A DNA stretch of 64,000 nt from an uncultured Granulosicoccaceae bacterium (GCA_937922945.1 CAKZUP010000032.1:1-64000), one strand, 5' to 3'. Shown: positions 36,066-45,261, counted from the first letter of the stretch. Notes: generated by a model from the sequence alone, not told the origin. Program-made: numbers and translations.

Positions 36066-36621
36066 ATGAACTACAACAATCATCAACAAGTCATTGTCGA
36101 CAACTGGACCAGCACGGGGCTTTCATCAAGACGACAGTTACCAGAAATGGATAGTCCCCTCAGAAATGATCACATGCTGGATGACGCTGGACACCACGCA
36201 TGCTAATGAAGGAACCATAGAATATGTGCGTGGCTCCCACCGTTGGGCACTCAGTGGAGCAATAGAGCAATTTCACGCACCAGAAGACCCTCTATCGGAG
36301 ATGCGAACGGCGGCGCATAAGGCCGGCGTTACCAATGTAGACGAGTTAATAACGCACATTGAAGTACCTGCTGGCAGCGTTGTTTTTCACCACGGTAAAA
36401 CATGGCACGGGTCGGGGGTTAATTCAGGAAGCAATCATCGTCGATCTGTGGTTTCAGATTGCTGTTCAAGTAACGCTTGCTTCCATCACACGAATAATAG
36501 TCCAATCTATAGCCGTTATAAACGACATGGCACCGATGCTATGGATGAGAGTTTTTTTCCGATTCTATGGCGCAACGATGGTTATCGGAGCGAATGGGTT
36601 GATCATTGGCTCAGCCAGTGA
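36066..36621 (+). pseudogene. Truncated phytanoyl-CoA dioxygenase (PhyH) family remnant
   Basis: From 36094 (a TTG without binding site) the frame encodes 175 residues that match only the C-terminal two thirds of a PhyH-type Fe(II)/2-oxoglutarate enzyme. It has FHQDDSYQKW with the His and Asp ligands, CWMTLDTTHANEGTIEYVRGSH, and the distal His in KTWHGSG. About 90 N-terminal residues normal for the family are missing. A plausible original start, ATG 36066, lies in another frame and soon stops. An internal deletion with frameshift is the simplest explanation. A short functional variant cannot be excluded. Confidence 0.6.
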
Positions 36622-36687
36622 ATACTCATCTATTCATATTAAGCAATAGAAATACACACCAGAAAAAACAAACGAGAGGAATTTAAA

Positions 36688-37038
36688 ATGCTGCCAATGG
36701 GTACGATTGTTACTGTGTGCATGCTTGTTGGAATTCTATGTTTGATAGCTCAACTGGCAAAAACAACGGCGAATAGCCTGCCCGGTTGGTTGTTTAGAGC
36801 GTTGGGTGGTATCGTGTTCTGCGCCGGTGCATGGAATACGTTTTGGCACGGGCTCCGCAATCTAACTAATTTCTGGGGTATCGCTGCGCTACTGTCCGGA
36901 ATAATAATGATGTTCGCAGCGGTACTGGTTATCCGATTTTCCAACAAAAACCGAGATAATCACTTACAGCGTGTGGTGGCTCTGGTCTTGTTAACGGCGT
37001 TTTTTCTACTGTATGCCATTACGATCTCACGGCTCTAG
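36688..37038 (+). CDS. Small membrane protein, unknown
   Basis: A 116-residue protein with four hydrophobic segments (about 6-24, 34-51, 61-83 and 93-113). A GAGGAATTTAAA sequence just before the ATG is a good ribosome binding site, which supports a real gene. The order of helices and lack of motifs do not identify a family. It lies between the PhyH remnant and the ArgE-like gene, on the same strand. Confidence 0.7.
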   Translation: MLPMGTIVTVCMLVGILCLIAQLAKTTANSLPGWLFRALGGIVFCAGAWNTFWHGLRNLTNFWGIAALLSGIIMMFAAVLVIRFSNKNRDNHLQRVVALVLLTAFFLLYAITISRL

Positions 37039-37093
37039 CAGATTCACCAAGACCACTGGTTTCTCTTGACATTAAAGTTTTTTAGCAAAACAC

Positions 37094-38272
37094 ATGACCA
37101 TGATCTCCTCACGCGAAATATTGGCGCAGCTAATTCAATTTGATACAACCAGCCGATTGCCCAATAAATCGCTCATTAGCTACGTAGAGGGGTTATTGCA
37201 ACAACATGGTTTGAGCCCGACTATATTTCCGAACCCAGACGGTTCCAAGGCCAATCTTTACTGCACGATCGGGCCTGATGATAAACCCGGCGTGATGCTT
37301 TCAGGCCACACCGATGTTGTGCCCGTTGACGGCCAGGATTGGACTAAACCTGCGTTCAGTCTTACCGAGCATAACGGTAAGCTGTATGGACGTGGCACCG
37401 CCGATATGAAAGGGTTCGTTGCCTGTTCACTGGCCGCAGCAATTCAAGCGAGCAAACTCACACTAGCCACCCCGCTTCACTTGGGTTTTTCATACGACGA
37501 GGAAATAGGCTGTGTAGGCGTTCATTCGTTGTTGCAGATGTTGCAGCAAGCTCCGGTGAAGCCTGCAATGTGTATTGTCGGTGAGCCAACCAGCATGAAT
37601 GTGGCCACCAAGCACAAAGGAAAAATGTCGGTTGTCGCGCGATGCATTGGTTTGGAAGCCCATTCAGCGCTTGCTCCGAACGCGGTGAACGCCATTCATC
37701 TCGCCTGCGATCTGGTTAACGTGCTTCGTCAAAAACAAATCGACATCCAGCAAGCCTACGATATGAACGATGCAAACGCTTCGGATATACCCTACACCAC
37801 CGTTCATGTCGGGCGTATTGTTACCGATCAGGCGCTAAATATTGTGCCGAATTTGTGTACCGTGTATTTTGAAATTCGTCATACCGCACACGATAATCCC
37901 GAGCAACTGTTGGCTGATATTCAAACTGCTGCAGCGCGTATTGTGCAAAAAGCAAAAAACATCGCGCCGGCAGCCGCGATTGAATTTGATGTCTGGAATG
38001 CCTACCCCGGGCTCAACACATCCGATAACGAACCGGTAGTTGAGTTCGTTAAGTCATTGGTTGGTACGACAACAACGACGTTTGTGGCATTTGGCACCGA
38101 GGGCGGGCTGTTTTCTGAAAAAGTGGGTATTCCCACTGTTGTCTGTGGTCCCGGCTCGATGGACCAAGGCCACAAACCAGACGAATTTATTGCCATTGAA
38201 CAGCTTGATCGTTGCGATGCCATGCTAAAAACGTTAAATCAGTATTTGACGACAAACACGCTTGATTTCTGA
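37094..38272 (+). CDS. argE: ArgE-type acetylornithine deacetylase (M20 family)
   Basis: A 392-residue M20A enzyme. The zinc motifs are LSGHTDVVPV (His72, Asp74), YGRGTADMKGF with the bridging Asp, and SYDEEIGCVG with the catalytic Glu. VGEPTSM and the late CGPGSMDQGHKPDE are ArgE-like. ArgE releases ornithine from N-acetylornithine. In this catabolic neighbourhood it may act on another N-acyl amino acid, since no arg genes are near. It converges on the CoA-transferase gene. Confidence 0.87.
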   Translation: MTMISSREILAQLIQFDTTSRLPNKSLISYVEGLLQQHGLSPTIFPNPDGSKANLYCTIGPDDKPGVMLSGHTDVVPVDGQDWTKPAFSLTEHNGKLYGRGTADMKGFVACSLAAAIQASKLTLATPLHLGFSYDEEIGCVGVHSLLQMLQQAPVKPAMCIVGEPTSMNVATKHKGKMSVVARCIGLEAHSALAPNAVNAIHLACDLVNVLRQKQIDIQQAYDMNDANASDIPYTTVHVGRIVTDQALNIVPNLCTVYFEIRHTAHDNPEQLLADIQTAAARIVQKAKNIAPAAAIEFDVWNAYPGLNTSDNEPVVEFVKSLVGTTTTTFVAFGTEGGLFSEKVGIPTVVCGPGSMDQGHKPDEFIAIEQLDRCDAMLKTLNQYLTTNTLDF

Positions 38273-38336
38273 TTGGTTTATGAAGTCAGTTGCATCTCAG
38301 CATCGTAACTTCTGTATCGCAGTATAACAATACGCT

Positions 38337-39605
38337 TTAATATTGCGACTCTGTCGTGCTACCTGTGCATTGCAGCGTTTCGCAGTAACGATTTATTTCG
38401 TCATCGTTAAAGCCCAATTCAGTTAGGATTTCAGCAGTATGTTCACCCACAGTTGGAGGTGCTGTTGTAACGCGAGGCGACCCCACCGAAGACTGCCATG
38501 CCGATACCGGCACAGTGAGATCTTGCTTATCCTGGGTAACATCGTTGGCTATTTTTTGCAGCACGCTGCGCGATTGAAGCTGGGGCTCACGCATGCACTC
38601 ATCCAGTGTGCGAACCCTTGCGGCAGGAACATCAGCAGCAATTAAAATAGCTTCCCACTCTTGCGCGCTACGGGTTATAAAAATGCTGCAGAGCTGTTCG
38701 GTGTCTTCGTTGAATGACTCATCAATACTTAGATGCTCACGCTGTTCGATCTGCGCAGCTTTTTCACTCTTTCCTAGTGCACGCCAGAGTTTACTCATCT
38801 GCTGCCGAGTGTAGGCACCAATCATTATTTCACCCTTACGCGTTGTATAACAACCGTAAGTAGCTCTTGCGCTGCGGTTGCCCATTCGTGTCGGCGGCTT
38901 AGCAGTTTTCGCGGTTTCGGCTACGATTGAACTCATTAACATCAGTGCTGAATCGAGCATGGCGATATCAATAAAATTTCCAATACCCGTGCGCTCACGC
39001 TGAAACAAGCTACCCATTATAGCCATTGCGGCCTGCGCACCGGTTCCGTAGTCAAGTACTGGTGGCCCAACCCTGACAGGGCCGGATTCTTCTGTACCGG
39101 TTGCAGCCATAAGACCTGAAAAGGCTTGTATAACGTTGTCGTAAGCAGGATGATCCGCTTTGGGTCCGGTTTGACCATATCCGGATAAAGAACAATAGAT
39201 AATGGCTGGATTTGTGGCTTTGATTCGATCGTAGTCAATAGACAGTTTTTGCGCTGCGCTTTTTCGATAATTTACGACCAGTACGTCAGCACTACGAACA
39301 AGTCGATCGAGCACAGCGGCCGCATTGCCTTGTTTCAAGTCGAGCACCAACGCACGTTTGTTGGCAGATTGAGCTTGAAAAGCCAGCCCCATATCTTGTT
39401 CTGCAAACGCGGCATCCGGCCCGTTGAAGCGCATCATGTCTATGCACTCCTGAGATTCTACTTTTATAACGTCTGCGCCCATGACAGCAAGTTGATAGGT
39501 GCAAAACGGGCCGGCCAACACGTGCGTAAAATCGAGTACACGTACACCCTTCAAAGGCAAATCAGATATTGGTAACTCGGATTTTTGCATCCACGTATCG
39601 TCCAC
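38337..39605 (-). CDS. Class III CoA-transferase (CaiB/BaiF family)
   Basis: A 422-residue CoA-transferase. LKGVRVLDFTHVLAGPF opens the fold, ANKRALVLDLK and SGYGQTGP are family hallmarks, and the catalytic Asp185 is in PVLDYGTGAQ. It moves CoA between carboxylic acids without an ATP cost. The start is either GTG 39605 or ATG 39590; both fit. With RidA and the flavin monooxygenase on the same strand it forms a possible three-gene catabolic unit, but the acid is unknown. Confidence 0.93.
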   Translation of the reverse strand: MDDTWMQKSELPISDLPLKGVRVLDFTHVLAGPFCTYQLAVMGADVIKVESQECIDMMRFNGPDAAFAEQDMGLAFQAQSANKRALVLDLKQGNAAAVLDRLVRSADVLVVNYRKSAAQKLSIDYDRIKATNPAIIYCSLSGYGQTGPKADHPAYDNVIQAFSGLMAATGTEESGPVRVGPPVLDYGTGAQAAMAIMGSLFQRERTGIGNFIDIAMLDSALMLMSSIVAETAKTAKPPTRMGNRSARATYGCYTTRKGEIMIGAYTRQQMSKLWRALGKSEKAAQIEQREHLSIDESFNEDTEQLCSIFITRSAQEWEAILIAADVPAARVRTLDECMREPQLQSRSVLQKIANDVTQDKQDLTVPVSAWQSSVGSPRVTTAPPTVGEHTAEILTELGFNDDEINRYCETLQCTGSTTESQY

Positions 39606-39636
39606 CGTAACTTTAATTAATAACCATAACCCATTG

Positions 39637-40053
39637 CTATGTGTCCGGAATCACCGCCGTTGCGTCTATCTCAACCAACCATTCTGGACGCGCTAGCGCT
39701 TGTACAACCAAGCCAGTTGATACGGGATAAACGTCCTCTATGTACTCACCCATGGTTCGGTATACGGCCTCTCTGTGTCGAACATCGGTGATGTACACGA
39801 CGACTTTTACCAAGTGTTCCATCTGACCACCGCATTCCTCAATAAGTTGCTTGATATTTTGCATCACCTTATGGGTTTGCTCGACAGGATCGTGGCTCTC
39901 CAGATTTTTCGCATCGTCCAGATTCTGCGGGCATTGCCCACGAAGAAACACCATGGCACCTCTGGCAACAACAGCCTGACATAAATCGTTGTTCAGATTT
40001 TGCTCCGGGTATGTGTCTTTTGTATTGAATTTGCGTATTCGCTTATGCGCCAC
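39637..40053 (-). CDS. RidA/YjgF-family protein
   Basis: A 138-residue member of the RidA family, which hydrolyse enamine/imine intermediates or act in specific catabolic pathways. FLRGQCPQNLDD, a central LVKVVVYITDVRHREAV and the C-terminal ARPEWLVEIDATAV with the conserved Arg are visible. It is transcribed with the CoA-transferase 31 bases downstream, so it may serve that pathway rather than general housekeeping. Confidence 0.92.
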   Translation of the reverse strand: MAHKRIRKFNTKDTYPEQNLNNDLCQAVVARGAMVFLRGQCPQNLDDAKNLESHDPVEQTHKVMQNIKQLIEECGGQMEHLVKVVVYITDVRHREAVYRTMGEYIEDVYPVSTGLVVQALARPEWLVEIDATAVIPDT

Positions 40054-40109
40054 TTAGCTTCCTCGTCTGTCCTGATTGTCTGTGCTAATGAATGTACTTT
40101 CTCACCGCG

Positions 40110-41378
40110 TTAAGTCGCAGTCGATAGCCGGCTGCGGTGGTGATCAAAATAACTGTTCTGTTTGGCAATTTGATCAGCTAAATATTTCGCATCATGCCAT
40201 ACGCCCCAAATGAACGCTGAACCTCGACGCGATTGCCACGGCAGGCCCAGAAAATAAATGCCAGGTACGGACGATACGCCTCTTTCATGACGTGGTTTAC
40301 CGTTGCTATTAAAGACATCGGCATCAAGCCAGCTATAGTCTGTTGTATAACCGGTGGCCCAAATGACACAGTTAATATTGGCCTCGGTAAAGTTGAGTGC
40401 CCTTATTGGCTTGTTCACACAATCCGGGTTAGCGCCTATTACGTGTGCACTCGGTTCAGCCGGTAAATGTAATCCGTTACGCTCAACAAATTCATCTGCT
40501 TCTTCAAGTAAAGCAAGGTAATTGGCATCACCTTCAGCGATGTTCTGCGCGATATCGTCTGCGAATCGCAGCGTATTATTAGCAAAGGATTCTGTGAGCC
40601 CAAGCAACGTCATGCCTCTGTTGGCAAGCTCTCTAAAATCGACAGTAAAGCCACCGTGTGCCCCGCTCACAGCAATAGTCACGTGCTCCTTACCCGGCTC
40701 CATAGCAGTAAGGTCCCATTTCCCCAGCACGCCAAGCCACCAGCAAAAGTCGCGGCCACGATAAGCTCGGGGCGGTCTCTGATGCGGACCAACAGAGAGA
40801 TAAACACGTTTGCCGGAGCGCAACAATTCATCGGCAATTTGTGTCCCTGACGAACCTGCACCCACAACCAGCACAGCGCCATCGGGTAACTGTTCAGGGT
40901 TGCGATAATCGTTGGAATGCAGTTGCACTATCGAGTCAGTTGCTGGAATGATGGGCGGGATAACCGGAATCTGAAATGGCCCGGTTGCAGAGACGATATT
41001 GTTCGCTTCAAACGGCCCGTGTGAAGTTGTTATATTAAAACCAGAAGCGCCTTGTTTTTTCTTAACCGAGTGCACTTCAACGCCACAACGCAAAGGCGCG
41101 TTTATCATGTTTGCATAAGCTTCGAAATACCGAACCATACTCGCCTTAGAGGCAAAGCCATCGGGTTCAACATCGGCGATATCAAGATGAGGGAATCGAT
41201 CGTGCCATGCAGGACCGTTGGCCACTAACGAATCCCATCGCTCTGTTCGCCAGGCTTGAGCACACTGGTTTTTTTCGAGTATAAGGTGAGGTTCCCCACA
41301 ATTACGCAGGTGTTCGCTCATGGCTATGCCAGCTTGCCCGCCGCCCACAATTAGGGTTCCTGTTTTTTCAACTTGCAT
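40110..41378 (-). CDS. Flavin-containing monooxygenase-type oxidoreductase
   Basis: A 422-residue two-dinucleotide flavoprotein. An FAD-binding GGGQAG lies near residue 12, and an NADPH-binding GAGSSG lies near residue 173. CVIWATGYTTDYSW is the FMO/BVMO-type ATG motif. The C-terminal LPWQSRRGSAFIWGV matches the YUCCA/CzcO-like group. It likely oxygenates a nucleophilic atom or decarboxylates; the substrate is not predicted. It is upstream of ridA by about 56 bases on the same strand. Confidence 0.9.
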   Translation of the reverse strand: MQVEKTGTLIVGGGQAGIAMSEHLRNCGEPHLILEKNQCAQAWRTERWDSLVANGPAWHDRFPHLDIADVEPDGFASKASMVRYFEAYANMINAPLRCGVEVHSVKKKQGASGFNITTSHGPFEANNIVSATGPFQIPVIPPIIPATDSIVQLHSNDYRNPEQLPDGAVLVVGAGSSGTQIADELLRSGKRVYLSVGPHQRPPRAYRGRDFCWWLGVLGKWDLTAMEPGKEHVTIAVSGAHGGFTVDFRELANRGMTLLGLTESFANNTLRFADDIAQNIAEGDANYLALLEEADEFVERNGLHLPAEPSAHVIGANPDCVNKPIRALNFTEANINCVIWATGYTTDYSWLDADVFNSNGKPRHERGVSSVPGIYFLGLPWQSRRGSAFIWGVWHDAKYLADQIAKQNSYFDHHRSRLSTAT

Positions 41379-41631
41379 GCGTTTACTTGCTACAGCTCTT
41401 ATTAGTCGTCGTGACTGGACAATGGCAGTTTCTTGAGCTCAACGTCAAGCCTAAACTGCGAATTGAGCCAACAGATTTACGGCTATTGTCGTTTCTGGCT
41501 CAATGCTGCCAGCGTATTCACCTAACAGATTACGAATGACACCAACGCTTGTGCGCAAGCGACAAATACAATCGCTACTGGCCTGTGTCGGGCCGTATAT
41601 ACTGCCCTAATCGACAGTTAAGGAATTCCCG

Positions 41632-42303
41632 ATGACCTTCTCTCTGGTTGCTCGTTGCGCTGACAGCGGTATGTTCGGTGTTGCAATATCCTCTTCATCA
41701 CCAGCGGTCGCTGCCCGTTGCTCTTTCGCTCAAGCAGGCGTTGGTGCGGTGGCAAGTCAGAATATTACCGACCCTTCGCTGGGTACACGCGCGCTCGAAC
41801 TGCTTGCGGAAGGTTCAGACAGCGAAAACGTCATTGAGTTGATGAAGATCAGCGATCACATGGACTTTCGGCAGTTGTTGGTGGTAGACAATCGCGGTGG
41901 CAGCGCTATTTATTCTGGCCGGAAAGTGTTGGGTCATTGGTCGGAAGCGCGTGATCAAAATGTCGCCAGCGGCGGAAATCTGCTAGCCAATGAGGGTATC
42001 CCGCAAGCGATAGTGGACGCGTACAACGCTTCAAACGGGCACATAGGCGATCGATTGCTGGGTGCGCTCAAGGCGGGTTTGGCGGCCGGTGGTGAGGCCG
42101 GGCCGGTGCATTCTGCCGGGCTCAAAATTGTTGACAAGGTATCCTGGCCCGTGGCCGATTTGCGCTGCGACTGGACCGACGAGTGCCCCATTGAACAACT
42201 TGAGCGCCTTTGGGCCTTATACAAGCCACAACTGGACGATTATGTCACGCGCGCGTTGAACCCGAGTGCTGCTCCAGGCTACGGCGTGCCTGGGGACATC
42301 TAA
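41632..42303 (+). CDS. DUF1028 family protein (predicted Ntn-hydrolase)
   Basis: A 223-residue DUF1028 protein. It begins MTFSLVARCADSGMFGVAISSSSPAVAARCSFAQ, the hallmark of the family, which has the Ntn-hydrolase fold. Further family features are GVGAVASQNITDPSLG, ASGGNLLAN and LRCDWTDE(C)PI. The function is uncertain, and the family is often linked with amino-acid or nitrogen catabolic genes and RidA. It is divergent from the flavin monooxygenase. Confidence 0.92.
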   Translation: MTFSLVARCADSGMFGVAISSSSPAVAARCSFAQAGVGAVASQNITDPSLGTRALELLAEGSDSENVIELMKISDHMDFRQLLVVDNRGGSAIYSGRKVLGHWSEARDQNVASGGNLLANEGIPQAIVDAYNASNGHIGDRLLGALKAGLAAGGEAGPVHSAGLKIVDKVSWPVADLRCDWTDECPIEQLERLWALYKPQLDDYVTRALNPSAAPGYGVPGDI

Positions 42304-42389
42304 CGCGTCATGCACAACTGAAAACGCGCGCTCTGCATTGATCCGCAACCGTTGTCGCGCACCCCAACTTTAGCAATTAGTGTTAATGC

Positions 42390-42438
42390 TTGACACAACA
42401 CCATTTGGTGTTATATAAACGAAACACCTTTTGGTGTT
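42390..42438 (+). promoter_or_regulatory. Promoter with two identical-arm operators for the ArsR-SRPBCC operon
   Basis: A perfect -35 box TTGACA (42390-42395) and a -10 box TATAAA (42414-42419) are 18 bases apart. Two dyads with identical 6-base arms, AACACC-N4-GGTGTT, lie at 42397-42412 and 42423-42438, with spacers ATTT and TTTT. The first fills the space between the -35 and -10 boxes; the second is just downstream of the -10. Their starts are 26 bases apart. This is a textbook repressor layout, and the ArsR-type regulator at 42527 is the likely ligand. Confidence 0.85.
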
Positions 42439-42526
42439 ATTTCAAACGCACGCAATGCACAACTTAGTGAGTGTCGGTTCGTCTCACCGTTGATTCTCAC
42501 TCACCAAGCCAACCGGAACCACTGTT

Positions 42527-42886
42527 ATGAACAGCCATTTACAACCTGCATTCCGAGCGCTTAGCGACCCGACCAGACGCGCGATTTTGTTGCGGCTTAG
42601 AAATGCCGACCTGACCATTACAGAAGTGGTTGATCAGTTTGATTTAACGAGAACGGCTGTAAGAAAGCACATCACTATTCTGGAAGAAGGAGAGCTCATC
42701 ACAGTGACTCCGAGAGGACGTGAAAGGGTCACTAGTTTGAATCCGGATGGTGTTAAGCCTATTGCCGATTGGTTTAGTTACTTTAATCAGTACTGGGATG
42801 ATGCATTGAACTCACTTAAAAGCGTTATAGAAAAAAGCGAGCTTGAACAAGCTCATAGTGAAAACCATAACAACAATCAGGAATAG
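42527..42886 (+). CDS. ArsR-family regulator paired with SRPBCC protein
   Basis: A 119-residue winged-helix regulator of the ArsR superfamily. It starts NSHLQPAFRALSDPTRRAILLRLR. The recognition helix region is FDLTRTAVRKHITILEEGEL, followed by a wing (ITVTPRGRERVTSLNP). No metal-binding Cys motif is present, so it is of the SRPBCC-associated class rather than a metal sensor. The next gene starts 3 bases after its stop. It probably represses its own operon through the tandem dyads upstream. Confidence 0.93.
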   Translation: MNSHLQPAFRALSDPTRRAILLRLRNADLTITEVVDQFDLTRTAVRKHITILEEGELITVTPRGRERVTSLNPDGVKPIADWFSYFNQYWDDALNSLKSVIEKSELEQAHSENHNNNQE

Positions 42887-42889
42887 TCT

Positions 42890-43315
42890 ATGAACACGAC
42901 AACAATACATAAGTCGATTTTTTTGGCCGCATCCCGCGAAACGGTTTGGTCGTATCTGACTGAAAAAGACAAACTTGGCGAATGGTTTCATCCGGCTGAC
43001 GAAAACCTTCGTGAGGGTCAACCGTATGCGTTGCTGGAGGATGCTACAGATCAACAGTCTAAAATATGCTGGGGTGATGTGCTTAAAGCCGATGCACCTT
43101 CCGAGCTGATCTACACATTTACCGTTAAGCCAATGGGAGATGCTGTCACGACGGTGAAGTGGACACTTGAAGACGCTGCCGGTGGCACTCGCGTGTCTTT
43201 GTCTCATGAAGGTATCGGCGATGCACTCGGCGATGCAGCAATGGGGTTACTCATGGCATTGGATAAAGGTTGGGATGAGCATTTCACCAAACTGCGTACT
43301 CAATTAGCTGCTTAG
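42890..43315 (+). CDS. SRPBCC (AHSA1-type) domain protein
   Basis: A 141-residue AHSA1/START-like protein. IHKSIFLAASRETVWSYLTEKDKLGEWF is the usual N-terminus, and the C-terminal helix reads GWDEHFTKLRTQL. These proteins have a deep hydrophobic cavity and bind small ligands. In ArsR-SRPBCC pairs the ligand or effect on the cell is mostly unknown. It is co-transcribed with the regulator. Confidence 0.92.
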   Translation: MNTTTIHKSIFLAASRETVWSYLTEKDKLGEWFHPADENLREGQPYALLEDATDQQSKICWGDVLKADAPSELIYTFTVKPMGDAVTTVKWTLEDAAGGTRVSLSHEGIGDALGDAAMGLLMALDKGWDEHFTKLRTQLAA

Positions 43316-43621
43316 TGCATGATCGTCCGGCCTTTTCATTTAATGGGCAGATCCCGATTCGATCTCTGCCCATGTTCATTCTGCATCAATCGCGTGCTGT
43401 AACTTCATGAAGTAACACCCGCCCTACGGTGAATCCTCAATAACAACGCTGTTCAGGTTTGAAAGCCCTTGCAGTATCTAACATACTAGAATATTATTCT
43501 ACTCATTGAGCGTGTGGTCAGAAATAGACTGAAACGCGTGTATCGCAGTGGCTTCGCTGACATAAGGGCAGCGCTTTTGCGAAAAAACAATTAATCAGGC
43601 TGACATCCAGGGAATCACACC
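43316..43621. other. Intergenic region with one strong hairpin
   Basis: No gene is supported in these 306 bases. The hairpin at 43343-43373 is listed separately. The bases just before the SDR gene contain a CAGGGAAT-type sequence 8-10 bases before the ATG that may act as a ribosome binding site. I see nothing else. Confidence 0.5.
43343..43373 (+). terminator. Inverted repeat after the ArsR-SRPBCC operon
   Basis: ATGGGCAGA (43343-43351) and TCTGCCCAT (43365-43373) are perfect complements around a 13-base loop. There is no T-tract after it, so it may end transcription with help from Rho or protect the mRNA end. It lies 28 bases after the SRPBCC stop. Confidence 0.6.
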
Positions 43622-44365
43622 ATGAGCATGAAAAATACAACGGCAATTATCACCGGCGCCGGACGCGACATTGGGCAGGCATGTGCCCTGCGATTGGCAG
43701 CCGAAGGTGCGAACGTTGTATTGAGTTATCACTCAAGTAGCGAAGGTGCTGAAAATTCCGTGAAGCAGATAACAGAAAATGGTGGCAGCGCTATTGCCGT
43801 AAAAGCTGACTTAACTAAACAGGAGGATGTCAATGCTCTGGTTAAATCGGCAGTCGGTGCCTATGGCAAAATCGATACGCTGGTCAATAACTCTGGGGGC
43901 CTGGTTGCAAGAAAGACCATTGCCGAAATGTCGGTAGAGCACTGGCAACACGTCATGGCACTGAATTGCACCAGTATTTTCTTGATGATTAAAGCCTGTT
44001 TGCCGCATATGGAAAAAGGCAGCATTATTAATATTGCATCGCAGGCGGCAAGAGACGGTGGCGGTCCGGGCGCAATACCCTACGCAAGCTCAAAAGGTGC
44101 TGTTATGACAATGACGCGAGGCATGGCCAAAGAGCTGGGGCCCGATATACGGGTGAACGCTATCTGTCCTGGCATGATAGACACTGATTTTCACAATATT
44201 TTCACGAAGCCCGAAGTACGCACAAACGTTGCGGGTGCGACACCGTTAAAGCGTGAAGGCATTCCCGACGATGTCGCAAACATGGTGTGGTTTCTGGCCA
44301 GTGCACAATCGTCTTTTGTCACCGGTGCCAATTACGATTTAAATGGTGGTCTGCTTTTTAGCTAA
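43622..44365 (+). CDS. Short-chain dehydrogenase/reductase (FabG-like)
   Basis: A 247-residue classical SDR. The NAD(P) site TGAGRDIG begins at residue 11, NNSGG follows near 89, and the catalytic residues are Ser140, Tyr154 and Lys158 (YASSK). The C-terminal GIPDDVANMVWFLASAQSSFVTGANYDLNGG is standard. It oxidises or reduces an alcohol/ketone; substrate unknown. It is followed by a small cupin 91 bases later on the same strand. Confidence 0.93.
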   Translation: MSMKNTTAIITGAGRDIGQACALRLAAEGANVVLSYHSSSEGAENSVKQITENGGSAIAVKADLTKQEDVNALVKSAVGAYGKIDTLVNNSGGLVARKTIAEMSVEHWQHVMALNCTSIFLMIKACLPHMEKGSIINIASQAARDGGGPGAIPYASSKGAVMTMTRGMAKELGPDIRVNAICPGMIDTDFHNIFTKPEVRTNVAGATPLKREGIPDDVANMVWFLASAQSSFVTGANYDLNGGLLFS

Positions 44366-44456
44366 ACTACCATGCCGAATAGGATAAGCTCATGGCCTAT
44401 CGCTAATACCTGTGCGGCCGAGTATTGTCCCCTGAATTTTATTAGACTGGTTCATT

Positions 44457-44771
44457 ATGATTAAAACTTACCCTGTTGTAGATACCGATCCGGGAGTGAC
44501 TCGCCAAGTGCTGGCAGATCACCCGGATTTAATGGTCGTTGCCTTCAACTTTTCTGAAAAAGGTGCAGAAGGAAAACTACATCATCACCCGCACATTCAA
44601 TCGACATTCGTAAAATCCGGTCGATTCGAATTTTCGGTCGATGGCACAAAAACAGAAGTGAGTGCTGGCGATAGCTTTGTCATTCCAACGAACGCGGAAC
44701 ACGGTTGTGTTTGCATTGAGCCGGGCGTTTTAATCGATACGTTCACGCCACGCAGGGACGATTTCCTGTAG
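44457..44771 (+). CDS. Small cupin-domain protein
   Basis: A 104-residue single-domain cupin. HHHPHIQSTFVKSGRFEF supplies the first metal motif, and FVIPTNAEHGCVCIE supplies the second with its His. Proteins of this size often sit beside SDRs in sugar-acid (for example pectin or uronate) catabolism; this is only suggestive here. Confidence 0.88.
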   Translation: MIKTYPVVDTDPGVTRQVLADHPDLMVVAFNFSEKGAEGKLHHHPHIQSTFVKSGRFEFSVDGTKTEVSAGDSFVIPTNAEHGCVCIEPGVLIDTFTPRRDDFL

Positions 44772-45261
44772 CCAGAACCATTGGGTGGCCTGAACGAAGA
44801 TACCGTTTCCATCCGTACCACTTGTTAATAGCCCGTCAAACACGTGCCACCGTGAGTAACCTGAATGCGTGTAGGGACAAACCGTATTGGGTCAAACCGT
44901 GTCAGGATAAACTGCGGATTCTGCTAGGGGCCCGCGGTGCCTCCCCCTGCATTTTTCGATTTCGTGTGCTTCCCAATGATCGAAATCTGCATGTCAAGTC
45001 TCATTTTTTCGCTGGAATCTTGATCAAAAACAATCCGTTAGTCATTTTGTTACAGAAATTCCCATCATTTCACACGGAATAACAACCCGTTTTGTTACCC
45101 TGTGTCCCTGTATAGGCAAAACTACTAATTACCGCTCTGGTCCAGTAACACAATAGCGCATGGAATTGACGCCAAGATATTTCAGGTATCAGCCGAAGTT
45201 ACACCGAAAAATTGAGCTTTTAACCTAACGACCTGAAAAAGTCCGTTGTAAACAGAACACG
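44772..45261. other. Intergenic region, no convincing gene
   Basis: This 490-base stretch separates the small cupin from the acyltransferase. The plus-strand frame at 44822-45082 has no family resemblance and no binding site, so I treat it as non-coding. Three short repeats with a 15-base period are present near 44874-44918 and are listed separately. The remainder is AT-rich and could hold the acyltransferase promoter, but I cannot point to boxes. Confidence 0.5.
44874..44918. repeat. 15-bp degenerate triple repeat
   Basis: GGGACAAACCGTATT, GGGTCAAACCGTGTC and AGGATAAACTGCGGA follow directly with a 15-base period. The first two share 11 of 15 bases; the third is weaker. It is intergenic and not linked to a stop codon. 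Confidence 0.65.

Noticed and set aside
44822..45082. 86-residue plus-strand frame in the cupin-acyltransferase gap
   Set aside because: No binding site, no family resemblance, and it contains the 15-bp repeats.
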